Source: Bacillota bacterium (GTDB lineage Bacteria; Bacillota; Clostridia; Christensenellales; JAEXRW01). From it: a stretch of DNA of 64,000 nt. How positions within the stretch are numbered: the stretch's first letter is position 1; every line of letters begins with the position of its first letter. Location of the stretch: positions 1 through 64,000 of the forward strand of contig JAEXRW010000009.1 in assembly GCA_023454175.1 (NCBI GenBank), given 5' to 3'. The notes beneath the pieces are model-generated. The model saw only the letters and a list, made by a program, of their open reading frames with translations. It made no database searches and was not told the origin of the DNA. Positions 35,247-43,653 of the stretch are shown in pieces. Position numbers and translations under genes: made by a program.

Positions 35247-35378
35247 GTGGATGATGTCGAGATCAGTAAATGTGCCCGGCAGAACATGGAAAGAAACCGC
35301 CATGACTGCCAGGATTATACCGGTGATGAGACCACGCAGGAAAAAAGGGAAAGCGGGCAAAACACGGGTATGCCCTGA
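35247..35378 (+). CDS. Very small charged protein, 43 aa
   Basis: A GTG start lies 10 bases after GGAGGT. The peptide is hydrophilic, with two cysteines and many charged residues (CARQNMERNRHDCQDYTGDE), and ends in TGMP. The next ORF follows after 39 bases with an equally strong ribosome site, and a shared terminator closes the pair, so the two look like a small operon. No family recognised. The position beside a spore-protein gene makes a sporulation role conceivable. Confidence 0.5.
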   Translation: MDDVEISKCARQNMERNRHDCQDYTGDETTQEKRESGQNTGMP

Positions 35379-35417
35379 TCCTTTGGCGCACAAGCCGGGT
35401 TGGAAGGAGGTGGGGAT

Positions 35418-35546
35418 GTGGACGATCGTTTCGATACGAGTAAAAAACGGGATGACAGGAACCGGAGGGAAAACCGCAGCCGGAACGAGCAGGGCGAATG
35501 GAACGAGCAGGAAAAAAAGAACCGGGACTTTGATAATTTCAGGTGA
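35418..35546 (+). CDS. Very small, highly charged protein, 42 aa
   Basis: A GTG start lies 7 bases after AAGGAGG. Product MDDRFDTSKKRDDRNRRENR..., almost only Asp, Glu, Arg, Lys and Asn, predicted disordered, ending DFDNFR. An overlapping ATG frame two bases earlier runs through the terminator and is less credible. Terminator at 35554-35580. It resembles small disordered nucleic-acid- or coat-associated peptides in general character only. Confidence 0.5.
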   Translation: MDDRFDTSKKRDDRNRRENRSRNEQGEWNEQEKKNRDFDNFR

Positions 35547-35553
35547 TGGAAAA

Positions 35554-35580
35554 AAAGGGATGGATCCGCTCCATCCCTTT
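35554..35580 (+). terminator. Terminator of the small-ORF pair
   Basis: AAAGGGATGGA-TCCGC-TCCATCCCTTT, perfect 11-bp stem. Confidence 0.8.
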
Positions 35581-35582
35581 AT

Positions 35583-35618
35583 GATAAAAATAGGGAAAGA
35601 GCTTTATGGCTCTTTCCC
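35583..35618 (-). terminator. Terminator of the SASP gene
   Basis: Minus-strand GGGAAAGAGC / GCTCTTTCCC (35618-35593) followed by TATTTTTATC. Confidence 0.85.
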
Positions 35619-35640
35619 GGCTTTGGTAGTTGGCTTGTCG

Positions 35641-35865
35641 TTACATGCCCGAGCTTGTTCCGCCCGACATGTTGCTTTCCGCATACTGGATCATTTTCTT
35701 TACCATGTTCCCGCCGATCTGCCCGGCTTGTCGTGCGGTGATGTCGCCATTGTACCCCTGTTTCAGGTTGACACCAACCTGCCCGGCGATCTCGTACTTC
35801 ATGGATTCAAGCGCCGCTTTCGCATTGGGGACCAATGTCTGGTTGTTGTTGCTGTTTGACGGCAT
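35641..35865 (-). CDS. Alpha/beta-type small acid-soluble spore protein
   Basis: 74 residues: an Asn/Gln-rich N terminus, KAALESMKYEIAGQVGVNL with the germination-protease cleavage site (YE-IA), then GYNGDITARQAGQIGGNMVKKMI, the conserved DNA-contact helix-turn motif, and a Gly/Ser/Met tail. These proteins coat DNA in the dormant spore and protect it from UV and heat. AGGAGGTG lies just before the ATG. It shows that the host makes endospores. Expression is expected late in the forespore (sigma G), but no convincing sigma G promoter was identified. Confidence 0.95.
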   Translation of the reverse strand: MPSNSNNNQTLVPNAKAALESMKYEIAGQVGVNLKQGYNGDITARQAGQIGGNMVKKMIQYAESNMSGGTSSGM

Positions 35866-36153
35866 TCATTTTCACCTCCTTTGCATTCACTAATAGTTTG
35901 CCGCAGTATCATTGTGATAGTCATGTAAATAACGACTGTTCAGCCAATGCATAGAAGCATAAATGTCATATATTGAGTTTGGTGTGCTGCATTGCGCTTT
36001 TGTGGGCGTGACGGGCCGCAAAATGATCAAATTTTGAATTTTTGTTAACAGTTATCGCGCTCCTATGGAAATGTGGATGTTTAGTGATATTATTTATGAC
36101 AGTAGACGTATGATTGCAGGTAACACAAGTAAACTGTAAAAGGAGATCCGCAC

Positions 36154-38211
36154 ATGAATCACCGTTTCAGATCAAAGTGGCTCGCAGCGGCGGCATTGCT
36201 CGTCGTTATCGCCTTCATTTTTACAGGGTGTTTCACCATCAGGCTCAATGTCCCTCCCACGCCGGAAAAAAGTACCACCCCCCCGCCTTCCCCGTCTGCG
36301 CAGGCGGATGATTCGAAATGGGCAGCCTGGCGTGAAAAAGCGGATGCGGCCATGCCCGCCCTCATCCCCATGTCGGATATCTTCGCCCCCGCCGAATATA
36401 CCGATCCGCGGGTCTCGCCGGATGGCCGGTATGTTTTATATCGTCACATAACGGCTGTTGCGGATGATGTGATGATCAAGGACATGCAGACAGGCAAAAC
36501 GTCTGCCGTTTCCTTCCCGCCCGAAGCCGCCGGCATCCCCTACTTCATCTGGGCGCAGGACAGCAAACACGTCATCATGATGATCGATAACATGGGCGAT
36601 GAAAATTACGGCATCTATTCCATCGATATCGCCACCAACAAGTCCCTCACCATCTATCACATGCAGCGTGTGTCCGCCCGCATTGTGGATACGCATCCCA
36701 CGCAGAAAAACATTCTGTACATCTCGCTCAATGACCGCGACCCGCAGGTATTTGACCTGTACCAGGCAGATATCAATACCGGTAAATTGCAGCTCGTCAT
36801 GCAGAATCCCGGCATGATTATGGGCTGGTATTTTGACCGTGCCGGTAAACTGCGCGCCGTCAGCATGATCGATGACCAGGGCGGCGAGGATATCTACTAT
36901 GCCTCGTCCACTTCCCTGCCCACGGCCTTCCGCAGCAGCGACTGGAGATCCATCATGCACTGGGGATATGAGGATTCCAATAACAGCGCCTTCTTCGGCT
37001 TCTCCCTGGACGGCAAGCGCGTCTACTTCAAGCAGTCTGCCGGCAGGAATACTGCCTGCCTCGAGGAGATGGACCTGGCTGCGGGCACTGTGAAGGTCAT
37101 CGCCGAGGACCCGGTCTATGATGTCGGCGGCTATTGGACAGACCTGGAAAAGGATGCTGTCACCGCTGTGCAGTTCATGAAGGAGCATTCCGAATGGATA
37201 CCGCTGGATGACAATATGAAAAAACATATTGCAAACCTCAAGGAAGCCGCGGAGGGGGATTTCGACTTCACCTCTTCCAATGAGGACGATCATTACTGGC
37301 TCATGGCCTACGAAAAGGATACGGGCTCCGCATCCTACTACTATTATGATTCCTGGACGGGCAAGAGCACTTTCCTGTTTGATTCCACGCCCAAGCTGAA
37401 AAATTACAAGTTTGCGCCCATGGAGCCCGTCAGCTTCAAAAGCTCCGATGGGCTCACGATCCACGGCTACATCACCTTCCCCGTCGGTATGGAGCACAAG
37501 GACCTGCCCCTCGTGCTGGACGTCCATGGCGGCCCCGCCTCGCGGGATACCTGGGGCTTCAACCCCGAAGTGCAGTGGCTCGCCAACCGTGGCTATGCCG
37601 TGCTGCAGGTAAATTTCCGCGGCTCCACCGGCTACGGCAAGGACTTCATGCTCAAAGGCGACAGGGAGTGGGGCGGCAAGATGCAGCAGGATCTCACGGA
37701 CGCCGTGAACTGGGCCGTCTCGCAGGGCTACGCCGATAAGAGCCGCCTCGCCATCTACGGCGCATCGTACGGCGGGTACGCCGCGCTTGCGGGCGCCGCC
37801 TTCACGCCCGACCTGTTTGCCTGCTCCGTGGATATGTTCGGCCCGTCCAACCTCATCACCCTGGTGCAGAATGAGCCCGCCTACTGGAAACCCATGATCC
37901 AGCAGACCTACCGCAATATCGGGGATCCCTCCAAAGACGAGGCATTCATGAAATCCCGCTCGCCCCTTTTCAGTGTGGACCAGATCAGGATCCCGATCCT
38001 CATAGCGCAGGGAGGCAACGACCCCCGTGTCACGCCTCAGGAATCCCAGCAGATGGTGGATGCCATGAAATCGCGCGGGCTGTACGTGGACTACCTCTTC
38101 TTCCCCGATGCCGGCCATGGCTTTGGTTCCACCGACGAGCGCATGCAGTTCTACTCCAAGGCTGAGGATTTCCTCGGCGCCTATATCGGCGGCCGCGTGA
38201 CGAAGGAATGA
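36154..38211 (+). CDS. S9 family prolyl-oligopeptidase-like lipoprotein
   Basis: 685 residues. Signal peptide with lipobox IFTGC. Residues 60-400 form the beta-propeller (YTDPRVSPDGRYVLYRHI near its start). Residues 420-685 form the alpha/beta-hydrolase: YGASYGGYAALAGAAF with Ser near 537, NDPRV with Asp near 622 and DAGHGF with His near 655, plus DVHGGPASRD as oxyanion loop. AAGGAGAT precedes the ATG. S9C acylaminoacyl-peptidase/DPP-like enzymes release dipeptides or acyl amino acids; here at the cell surface. Monocistronic with a terminator. Confidence 0.93.
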   Translation: MNHRFRSKWLAAAALLVVIAFIFTGCFTIRLNVPPTPEKSTTPPPSPSAQADDSKWAAWREKADAAMPALIPMSDIFAPAEYTDPRVSPDGRYVLYRHITAVADDVMIKDMQTGKTSAVSFPPEAAGIPYFIWAQDSKHVIMMIDNMGDENYGIYSIDIATNKSLTIYHMQRVSARIVDTHPTQKNILYISLNDRDPQVFDLYQADINTGKLQLVMQNPGMIMGWYFDRAGKLRAVSMIDDQGGEDIYYASSTSLPTAFRSSDWRSIMHWGYEDSNNSAFFGFSLDGKRVYFKQSAGRNTACLEEMDLAAGTVKVIAEDPVYDVGGYWTDLEKDAVTAVQFMKEHSEWIPLDDNMKKHIANLKEAAEGDFDFTSSNEDDHYWLMAYEKDTGSASYYYYDSWTGKSTFLFDSTPKLKNYKFAPMEPVSFKSSDGLTIHGYITFPVGMEHKDLPLVLDVHGGPASRDTWGFNPEVQWLANRGYAVLQVNFRGSTGYGKDFMLKGDREWGGKMQQDLTDAVNWAVSQGYADKSRLAIYGASYGGYAALAGAAFTPDLFACSVDMFGPSNLITLVQNEPAYWKPMIQQTYRNIGDPSKDEAFMKSRSPLFSVDQIRIPILIAQGGNDPRVTPQESQQMVDAMKSRGLYVDYLFFPDAGHGFGSTDERMQFYSKAEDFLGAYIGGRVTKE

Positions 38212-38247
38212 GCAGCAGTCAAAAGCAAACGCAAACGAAATGAAAAC

Positions 38248-38274
38248 AGGCGCGGGAGATTTTCTCCTGCGCCT
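38248..38274 (+). terminator. Terminator of the S9 peptidase gene
   Basis: AGGCGCGGGAGA / TCTCCTGCGCCT followed by TTGGTTTT. Confidence 0.8.
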
Positions 38275-38353
38275 TTGGTTTTATTGTCCTCCCGGCGTGC
38301 TGAATAGGATGGATGAATCGCCCGCACAATAAAACGGAAAGGAAGTGCTTCAT

Positions 38354-38551
38354 ATGCCCCACATCCGTAATGACGGACCGAATTATAATGATAAAAATGA
38401 AGGCGGTACCCGTAAAGCCGGCGGCAGGTCCAAACTTGATGCCGCAAAAGAGCAGGCGGAAAGGAACATAGCCGCGCACCCGCAGGATTTTGCGCCCCGC
38501 CCCCCCAGGTCCGAATCCGAAAAGATCGGCGGTACCCGCGCCGATCATTGA
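38354..38551 (+). CDS. Small hydrophilic basic protein, 65 aa
   Basis: ATG 38354 lies 8 bases after AAAGGAAG. The peptide is rich in Asn, Gly, Arg, Lys and Pro (NDKNEGGTRKAGGRSKLDAAKEQAERNIAAHPQDFAPRPPRSE), predicted disordered with one helix. No family was recognised; small basic disordered proteins are common in spore formers. No terminator is evident before the next gene. Confidence 0.5.
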   Translation: MPHIRNDGPNYNDKNEGGTRKAGGRSKLDAAKEQAERNIAAHPQDFAPRPPRSESEKIGGTRADH

Positions 38552-38657
38552 TCCGTTCCTGCTGTAATAGCTGCCCTTTATTTGGTTGGCGTATTTTCCG
38601 TTCATGGCCGCCTAACTTGTGTTATCATGGAGGTAGAACTATCACCGGAGGTACTCA

Positions 38658-39209
38658 ATGATGATTCAGACAGATTTGTCTGCGTTTGCCACAGATCTTA
38701 TCACGGGCAGGCTGGGTGATTTTTACCGCGGTTTGCGTTCCGCTTTTGAATCCATCCGCAGCGATTGCCGCCAAAGGGGCGTCTATACAAGCGAAACCTA
38801 TCCAAAGATGCTTATAGGGGAGTTTGAAAGCAGCCTTACCGGTTTTTTTACGGATATCCTTCAATGTATTTTTGAAGAGTGTGAAAAGCAAAATGTCGTA
38901 TTGTCCGATGCAGATATGGATGATCTTCATATGCTTTTGAGTACAAAAGCGGATGAAGTGATTAAAACGGTTAAAGAGGACTTGCTGTTCAAAGCTTATG
39001 CGCAGGATACATATGATGCGTTTATTTCTTCCTGTACGCTTCTGGGGGAAAGTTTGAGCGCGGAGCTGGGAAGGCGCATCCGGCAAGGCGCCGGTGTTGT
39101 TGTGAAGCGTGAGGATCCTGCTTCGAAGGGATCCACGAAAATAAAGGTCGTCGCGATATGTGCGGTTGTTGTCAGCATCATAGCGATTATTCTGAGTTTC
39201 ATGAACTGA
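38658..39209 (+). CDS. Tail-anchored helical membrane protein of unknown function
   Basis: 183 residues, helical cytosolic region (1-155), then a single C-terminal hydrophobic helix (IKVVAICAVVVSIIAIILSFMN) and no signal peptide. GGAGGT precedes two adjacent ATG codons (38658 and 38661). A+T content is higher than the surroundings. No family recognised. A hairpin follows. Confidence 0.7.
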   Translation: MMIQTDLSAFATDLITGRLGDFYRGLRSAFESIRSDCRQRGVYTSETYPKMLIGEFESSLTGFFTDILQCIFEECEKQNVVLSDADMDDLHMLLSTKADEVIKTVKEDLLFKAYAQDTYDAFISSCTLLGESLSAELGRRIRQGAGVVVKREDPASKGSTKIKVVAICAVVVSIIAIILSFMN

Positions 39210-39297
39210 TATTGTTCTGCTCTTGGAGCGGCTTTGACCATCTTCCATGTCTGTGGCTGTATGATAATTATCGGAATAATTCTTTTCAAACACCCGT

Positions 39298-39335
39298 AGC
39301 TGTGAAGCGGCACCAGATGGAGCCTCTTCACAGCT
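39298..39335 (+). terminator. Hairpin after the tail-anchored protein gene
   Basis: AGCTGTGAAG ... CTTCACAGCT, long stem with a 16-base loop, followed by TTATGG; weak T-tract. Confidence 0.55.
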
Positions 39336-39444
39336 TTATGGCGTAAGCCTATATACCTTCTTTGCTGATCTGCATGGGTATAAATTACTGCAAGCGTTCA
39401 CACTGAGATCCCGCCTTTTTCCTAAATATTTTTATAAAAAGGTA

Positions 39445-39500
39445 TTGACTGGAAGGATATACGGTGCTATTATTTGAATGAATATTATTTTATTCATTCA
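39445..39500 (+). promoter_or_regulatory. Promoter and TetR-type operator of the flavin operon
   Basis: TTGACT (39445-39450), 17-base spacer, TATTAT (39468-39473). The inverted repeat TGAATGAAT (39475-39483) / ATTCATTCA (39492-39500) follows at once, overlapping the expected transcription start. The operon's own TetR protein is the likely ligand. Confidence 0.7.
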
Positions 39501-39529
39501 GATATACTATTTTTGAGGAGTTGTTATAT

Positions 39530-40297
39530 ATGAAAAAGATCGTTGCGTTCATGGGCACCGCCCGTAAAAAGGCCACTTGGCAGGCCGTTCAGCAATTAGA
39601 AGCTGGCCTGAAGCAGTATGCGGAATACGATTTCGAATACGTCTTCCTGGATGATTACCGTCTGGAATTCTGCCGCGGCTGCAAGCTCTGTCTGGATAAA
39701 GGGCAGGAGTTCTGCCCCCTGCAGGATGACCGAGATATCCTGCTGCGGAAAATGGAACAGGCCGATGGCGTCATCTTTGCCACGCCCAATTATGCCTTTC
39801 AGGTATCCGCGCGCATGAAAAATCTCCTGGATCGCTTCGCCTATGTGTTCCACCGCCCCGCCTTTTTCGGCAAGGTGTGTACAGCCATCGTCACCCAGGG
39901 CGCATTCGGCGGGAAGGGCATCGCGAAGTACCTCCAGGCCATGGGCGTCAATTTTGGCTTCACGGTTTCAAAAGGGGCCTGGATGACCACGCTGGAGCCC
40001 ATGACCCAAAACCAGCAGGCGCAGATGCGCAGGAAGGTCGGGCGCGCAGCGGCTAGGTTCCATCATGCGCTTACCCGATCCGTCCTGCCTTCGCCTTCGC
40101 TTTTCCGGCTCATGATGTTCCGCATCACGCGTACGGTTCTGAAGCGGTTTGACCTGAAGTTCCGGGACTACTATTATTATCAGGAGAAAGGCTGGCTGGA
40201 GTCCGATTATTATTACGCCGCCTCCCTCGGCCCCGTGAAAAAGGCTGCCGGGCTGCTGTTTGATTTTCTGGGCCGGCTGATTGCCAGGCAAGCGTAA
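39530..40297 (+). CDS. Flavodoxin-fold NAD(P)H-dependent oxidoreductase
   Basis: 255 residues from ATG 39530 (GAGGAG upstream). Flavodoxin-like fold: MKKIVAFMGTARKKATW at the phosphate loop, then a Cys cluster CRGCKLCLDKGQEFCPLQDD and ADGVIFATPNYAFQVSARMKNLLDRF. These match the iron-sulfur-flavoprotein/NADPH-FMN-reductase group. The C-terminal 80 residues are basic and aromatic-rich (KFRDYYYYQEKGW), possibly membrane-associated. First gene of an operon with TetR, ApbE and an FMN-binding protein, so it may feed electrons to the extracytosolic flavoprotein. Confidence 0.85.
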   Translation: MKKIVAFMGTARKKATWQAVQQLEAGLKQYAEYDFEYVFLDDYRLEFCRGCKLCLDKGQEFCPLQDDRDILLRKMEQADGVIFATPNYAFQVSARMKNLLDRFAYVFHRPAFFGKVCTAIVTQGAFGGKGIAKYLQAMGVNFGFTVSKGAWMTTLEPMTQNQQAQMRRKVGRAAARFHHALTRSVLPSPSLFRLMMFRITRTVLKRFDLKFRDYYYYQEKGWLESDYYYAASLGPVKKAAGLLFDFLGRLIARQA

Positions 40298-40324
40298 AGA
40301 ATACTTGCAGGAGGCTGTAATGCC

Positions 40325-40924
40325 ATGGATAAAAAAGAGGAACTGCGCCGCTGCGGCAGGGAGTTGTTTTCTACGAAAGGGTTCAAGGATACCAATGTCG
40401 CCGACATCACGAAGATGGCGGGCATGGCAGCGGGTACGTTCTACCTCTACTATCCCTCCAAGGACGTGCTCTTCATGGAGCTTTTCATGGAGGAAAACGT
40501 GAAGCTGAAAGAGGAGCTCCTCAAGTCGGCGGACCCGGCTGCCCGCCCCATCGATGTGATGAAAGTGATGATCGCGAAAAACGTTGCGGGCCTCTACGAA
40601 AACCCCATCCTGCGCCATTGGTACCAGCGGGATGTTTTCACCAGGATCGAACGCAACTACCGTAAGGAAAAAGGCGCGGAGCACTTTGACTTCATGTTTG
40701 ATGCCTTCAGGGGCAGCGTGGAAAAGTGGCAGGCGGAGGGGAAGATGCGCAGCGACATCGATTCCGCCATGATCATGGCCATCTTCGCGGCGCTGGTCAA
40801 TATCGACACGCACAAGGAAGAGATCGGCCTGCAGTATTTCCCCGATGTGCAGGTGTATATATCCGAATTCGTCATGCAGGGGCTTACCAATGTGCCCGAA
40901 AAGCACAATGACCGGGAGGGATGA
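40325..40924 (+). CDS. TetR-family transcriptional regulator
   Basis: 199 residues. N-terminal HTH: REELRRCGRELFSTKGFKDTNVADITKMAGMAAGTFYLYYPSKDVLF pattern, with KKEELRRCGRELF helix 1 and GTFYLYYPSKD recognition helix. The C-terminal ligand domain is helical and not assignable. Fourth base downstream begins the next gene, so it is in an operon with the reductase and ApbE. The inverted repeat at 39475-39500 is the expected autoregulatory operator. Confidence 0.9.
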   Translation: MDKKEELRRCGRELFSTKGFKDTNVADITKMAGMAAGTFYLYYPSKDVLFMELFMEENVKLKEELLKSADPAARPIDVMKVMIAKNVAGLYENPILRHWYQRDVFTRIERNYRKEKGAEHFDFMFDAFRGSVEKWQAEGKMRSDIDSAMIMAIFAALVNIDTHKEEIGLQYFPDVQVYISEFVMQGLTNVPEKHNDREG

Positions 40925-40927
40925 GTT

Positions 40928-41893
40928 TTGGATTCTGAAAATGTGGCCCAGTCCGCGAAGTACGGCATGGGCACGGTCATCATGCACAAGGTGTTCGGGG
41001 AAAACGCCGGGCAGGCGCTGGCTGCTGCGGAGGCCGAGACACAGCGTCTGGAGGGGCTCCTCAGCCGCTTTCTGCCAGGTAGCGATATCGGCAGGGTGAA
41101 TGCTTCCGCGGGCATCTGCAGCGAAAAGGTGAGTGGGGAAACGTTTGAAGTGCTCTCCCGTGCTTTGGAGATTTCGAAAGCCTGCGGGGGGAGCTTCGAT
41201 GTGACCGTCGCGCCGCTGGTGGATCTGTGGCGGAATGCTTATGGTACTTCTACCCCCCCTGGCAGGTCGGCCATCGATCGCGTTCTCCCTTTGGTGGATT
41301 ACGAAAGCCTCCTGCTGGATGCGGATGACCAAACTGCGATGCTGAAGTACCTCGGCCAGTCGGTAGACTTGGGGGGCGTGGGCAAAGGCTATGCGGCAGA
41401 CAAAGTGGCAGAGGTTATGCGGGAGTACGGTATCATATCGGCCTTCACCAATTTCGGCGGCAACGTCGTCGCATTGGGTGGCAAGCCGGACGGCTCCCCC
41501 TGGCGCATCGGCATCCAGCACCCCCGTCACCAGGATATCCTCATCGGGGTGGTAATGGTGACGGATAGCTCCGTTGTAACCTCGGGGGATTACCAGCGTT
41601 TCTTCACTGGTCCGGATGGGAAGCGGTATCACCACATCGTTGATCCCGCCACGGGATATCCTTCGGAGTCGGGGCTTGTGAGTGTGACGGTCATTGCGGG
41701 CAGGTCTTTGGACGCGGATGCTTTGTCCACCGCCGTCTTCGTGGCGGGGCTGGAGAGGGGCATGGAAATATTGAGGTCTTTTCCCGGGGTTGAAGCCGTT
41801 CTCGTGGACGCCGGTTTGCACATGTATGCTACCAGAGGCATAAATGAATGCTTTCAGGCGGTAACGGGGAAGGTTCAAATATTGGATCTATGA
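40928..41893 (+). CDS. apbE: FAD:protein FMN transferase (ApbE family)
   Basis: 321 residues from a TTG start with GGAGGG 8 bases upstream. YGMGTVIMHKVFGENA, SFDVTVAPLVDLW, DLGGVGKGYAADKV and HHIVDPATGYPSESGLVSVTVIAG, followed by ADALSTAVFVAGLERGM, are the Mg-FAD-binding and catalytic motifs of ApbE. The enzyme attaches FMN covalently to a Thr of target flavoproteins. No signal peptide or lipobox is visible, so it acts in the cytosol or as a loosely associated protein. The neighbouring FMN-binding protein is the likely target. Confidence 0.92.
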   Translation: MDSENVAQSAKYGMGTVIMHKVFGENAGQALAAAEAETQRLEGLLSRFLPGSDIGRVNASAGICSEKVSGETFEVLSRALEISKACGGSFDVTVAPLVDLWRNAYGTSTPPGRSAIDRVLPLVDYESLLLDADDQTAMLKYLGQSVDLGGVGKGYAADKVAEVMREYGIISAFTNFGGNVVALGGKPDGSPWRIGIQHPRHQDILIGVVMVTDSSVVTSGDYQRFFTGPDGKRYHHIVDPATGYPSESGLVSVTVIAGRSLDADALSTAVFVAGLERGMEILRSFPGVEAVLVDAGLHMYATRGINECFQAVTGKVQILDL

Positions 41894-41909
41894 TAAGGAG
41901 TCACAAAAG

Positions 41910-42362
41910 ATGAAAGCAAAAGAAATCAAGCAAAAAGGAAAGGGGAGAAAAAAAGTGGTTGGTTGGATCATAGCGGCTTCGATCGTTGCAATACTTGGTG
42001 TTGGATTCGCCATCATGTGGTCCTCTCTGATGAAAGAGCACGCCGAGGCGCAAAGCGTTCCCCTGGACGCGGTGGACTTCGGCAGGCTGCAGGACGGCAC
42101 CTACACGGGTGATTATGCGGGCGGCATGTACAAATGGAGGACCAGTGAAGTGGAGGTCACCGTGTCTTCGGGTAAGGTATCGAAGATCAAGCTTCTGAAA
42201 ACGGTGGATCCCGCCAGGAGCAATGTGCAGCAGGATGTGCTATTTGACAGGGTGGTCCAGGCACAGTCCTTGAAAGTGGATACCCTCAGCACCGCCACCC
42301 TCACCTCCAAGGCCTGGCTCAAGGCGGTGGAAAACGCGCTGCTCAAGGCGGAAAGTAATTGA
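41910..42362 (+). CDS. FMN-binding domain protein with N-terminal membrane anchor
   Basis: 150 residues. Residues 17-38 form a signal anchor (VGWIIAASIVAILGVGFAIM). Residues 60-148 form an FMN_bind domain: LQDGTYTGDYAGGMYKWRTSEVEVTV and the end motif STATLTSKA, which places Thr at the flavinylation site. The usual S-G-A-T reads S-T-A-T here. ApbE is encoded directly upstream, so covalent FMN attachment is likely. Such proteins carry electrons outside the membrane, as in Rnf/Nqr-like and extracellular electron transfer systems. Confidence 0.9.
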   Translation: MKAKEIKQKGKGRKKVVGWIIAASIVAILGVGFAIMWSSLMKEHAEAQSVPLDAVDFGRLQDGTYTGDYAGGMYKWRTSEVEVTVSSGKVSKIKLLKTVDPARSNVQQDVLFDRVVQAQSLKVDTLSTATLTSKAWLKAVENALLKAESN

Positions 42363-42373
42363 CAGGCCGATAA

Positions 42374-42401
42374 AAAAGGCACGGAAGGTTTCCGTGTCTT
42401 T
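42374..42401 (+). terminator. Terminator of the flavin operon
   Basis: AAAGGCACGGAA-GGT-TTCCGTGTCTTT, followed by TGGTTTTT. Confidence 0.85.
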
Positions 42402-42427
42402 TGGTTTTTGGATGGAACGCTATTGCT

Positions 42428-43291
42428 TCACTCCATCGCTTCCTCAAACGTGATCCCGCAAAGCTGCTCTGACAGTTCAAACAGCCTTTTTGCATCTCTC
42501 ATGTCCTTGCTCCGCGCAGAGCTCGGCCACAGCCTGCATTTGCGGAAGTATTCTCCCGTGATATCGTTAACGCTCTCATCCGACGCCAGGAAGACCGGCG
42601 TCTCCGCGCCCTCCTCCGGTGTCGGGAATACGAGGCCCAGCAGCCGCATGATGCCCCCGCCAAATCCAGTTTCCCGGTCCACGCCCATCTGTGAGCCCAC
42701 CGGCCCCGGGCACAGCGTGTTCACGGTGATGCCGCTGCCCCGCTCTTTCAGCCTTCTTGCCAGCTCCCGTGCAAAAAGCAGGTCCGCCAGCTTGGACTGT
42801 CCGTAGGACTTCGCCACGTTATATCCCTTTGTCAGCTGGATGTCGTTGAAGTGGATCTTGCCTATATTGTGCGCGCCCGAGCCCACGATCACGATACGCC
42901 CTTTTCCGGATTTCCGCAGCGCTTTGAGCAGCAGCAGCGTCAGCAGGAAATGCCCCAGGTGGTTCACGCCGAATTGGAGTTCAAACCCGTCCGTTGTCTC
43001 CCGCCTGTCCAGCGTGATGACCCCGGCGCAGTTCACCAGCACATCCAGCCTGTCGTATTTTTCATGGAATTCTTTTGCGAACTGGCGGATGCTCTCCTGG
43101 CTGGCCAGGTCGCAGAGCATCAGGTCCAGGCTCCGTGTTGGGACTTGGTTGAGCTCGTCAAAGGCAGTACCCCCGCGCTTCTCGCTGCGGCACAGCATGA
43201 CCACGTGCATATTCTTGTCCGCCAGCGCCGCCGCCGTGGCCTTCCCCACGCCCGAGTTGGCCCCCGTCACCAGTGCGATCTTTTTGTCCAT
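42428..43291 (-). CDS. Short-chain dehydrogenase/reductase
   Basis: 287 residues from ATG 43291, chosen because GAGG lies 6 bases upstream. Rossmann motif TGANSGVGKATA, then LVNCAGV, the catalytic S(GSGAHNIG) and YGQSKLADLLFA (a YxxxK variant with the catalytic Y in NVAKSYGQSK), and CPGPVGS. It resembles the retinol-dehydrogenase/WWOX-like SDR group. The substrate is unknown. Confidence 0.9.
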   Translation of the reverse strand: MDKKIALVTGANSGVGKATAAALADKNMHVVMLCRSEKRGGTAFDELNQVPTRSLDLMLCDLASQESIRQFAKEFHEKYDRLDVLVNCAGVITLDRRETTDGFELQFGVNHLGHFLLTLLLLKALRKSGKGRIVIVGSGAHNIGKIHFNDIQLTKGYNVAKSYGQSKLADLLFARELARRLKERGSGITVNTLCPGPVGSQMGVDRETGFGGGIMRLLGLVFPTPEEGAETPVFLASDESVNDITGEYFRKCRLWPSSARSKDMRDAKRLFELSEQLCGITFEEAME

Positions 43292-43455
43292 AATCATCCT
43301 CTTGCGTATATGAAGTATTCGTAATGGCAGTTCAGAATGATCAAAAGAGGATTGTCTGATTGGTGTTGGCCTGCTGCTTAGAATATACTATTCCTGCCAT
43401 GGTTCTACAAGGATAATTGTAATTGGATGAATGCTTAGCCCTCAGATTAAGCAAA

Positions 43456-43477
43456 CAACTCCCGCACCGGGGAGTTG
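43456..43477. terminator. Isolated terminator-like hairpin
   Basis: CAACTCCC-GCACC-GGGGAGTTG. A CTCTTTT tract on the plus strand and TTTGCTT on the minus strand. No gene ends next to it on the plus strand; it may terminate the minus-strand SCP2-like gene. Confidence 0.5.
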
Positions 43478-43540
43478 CTCTTTTGAATGAATTGCTTTTG
43501 CTTGATTGCCTCTTCACAAAATTTGTAGTTGAAAGGAATT

Positions 43541-43653
43541 CCCCCGCAAGGCAATAAGATTATGCCAATGGGAGGCATCAAATCGACCCAAAAGGGTCGT
43601 ATGCCTCCCATGCATTCCGCAACTATTAACTGTTAACTATCAACTGTCAACTA
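43541..43653 (-). repeat. Stop-anchored heptad element 6 (family A)
   Basis: The TAG stop of the SCP2-like gene starts TAGTTGA, CAGTTGA, TAGTTAA, CAGTTAA, TAGTTGC. GGAATGCATGGGAGGCAT follows, then an inner palindrome CGACCC/GGGTCG, the matching half ATGCCTCCCAT and CCTTGCGGGGG. Confidence 0.8.

Noticed and set aside
35416..35859. Longer plus-strand frame covering the second small ORF and the SASP region
   Set aside because: It reads through two perfect terminators and is antisense to the spore-protein gene.
36436..38118. 560-residue open frame on the minus strand
   Set aside because: Antisense to the S9 peptidase with its catalytic triad; no recognisable domains of its own.
39968..41878. 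636-residue open frame on the minus strand
   Set aside because: Antisense to TetR, apbE and the reductase, which have clear motifs. It is a by-product of codon bias.
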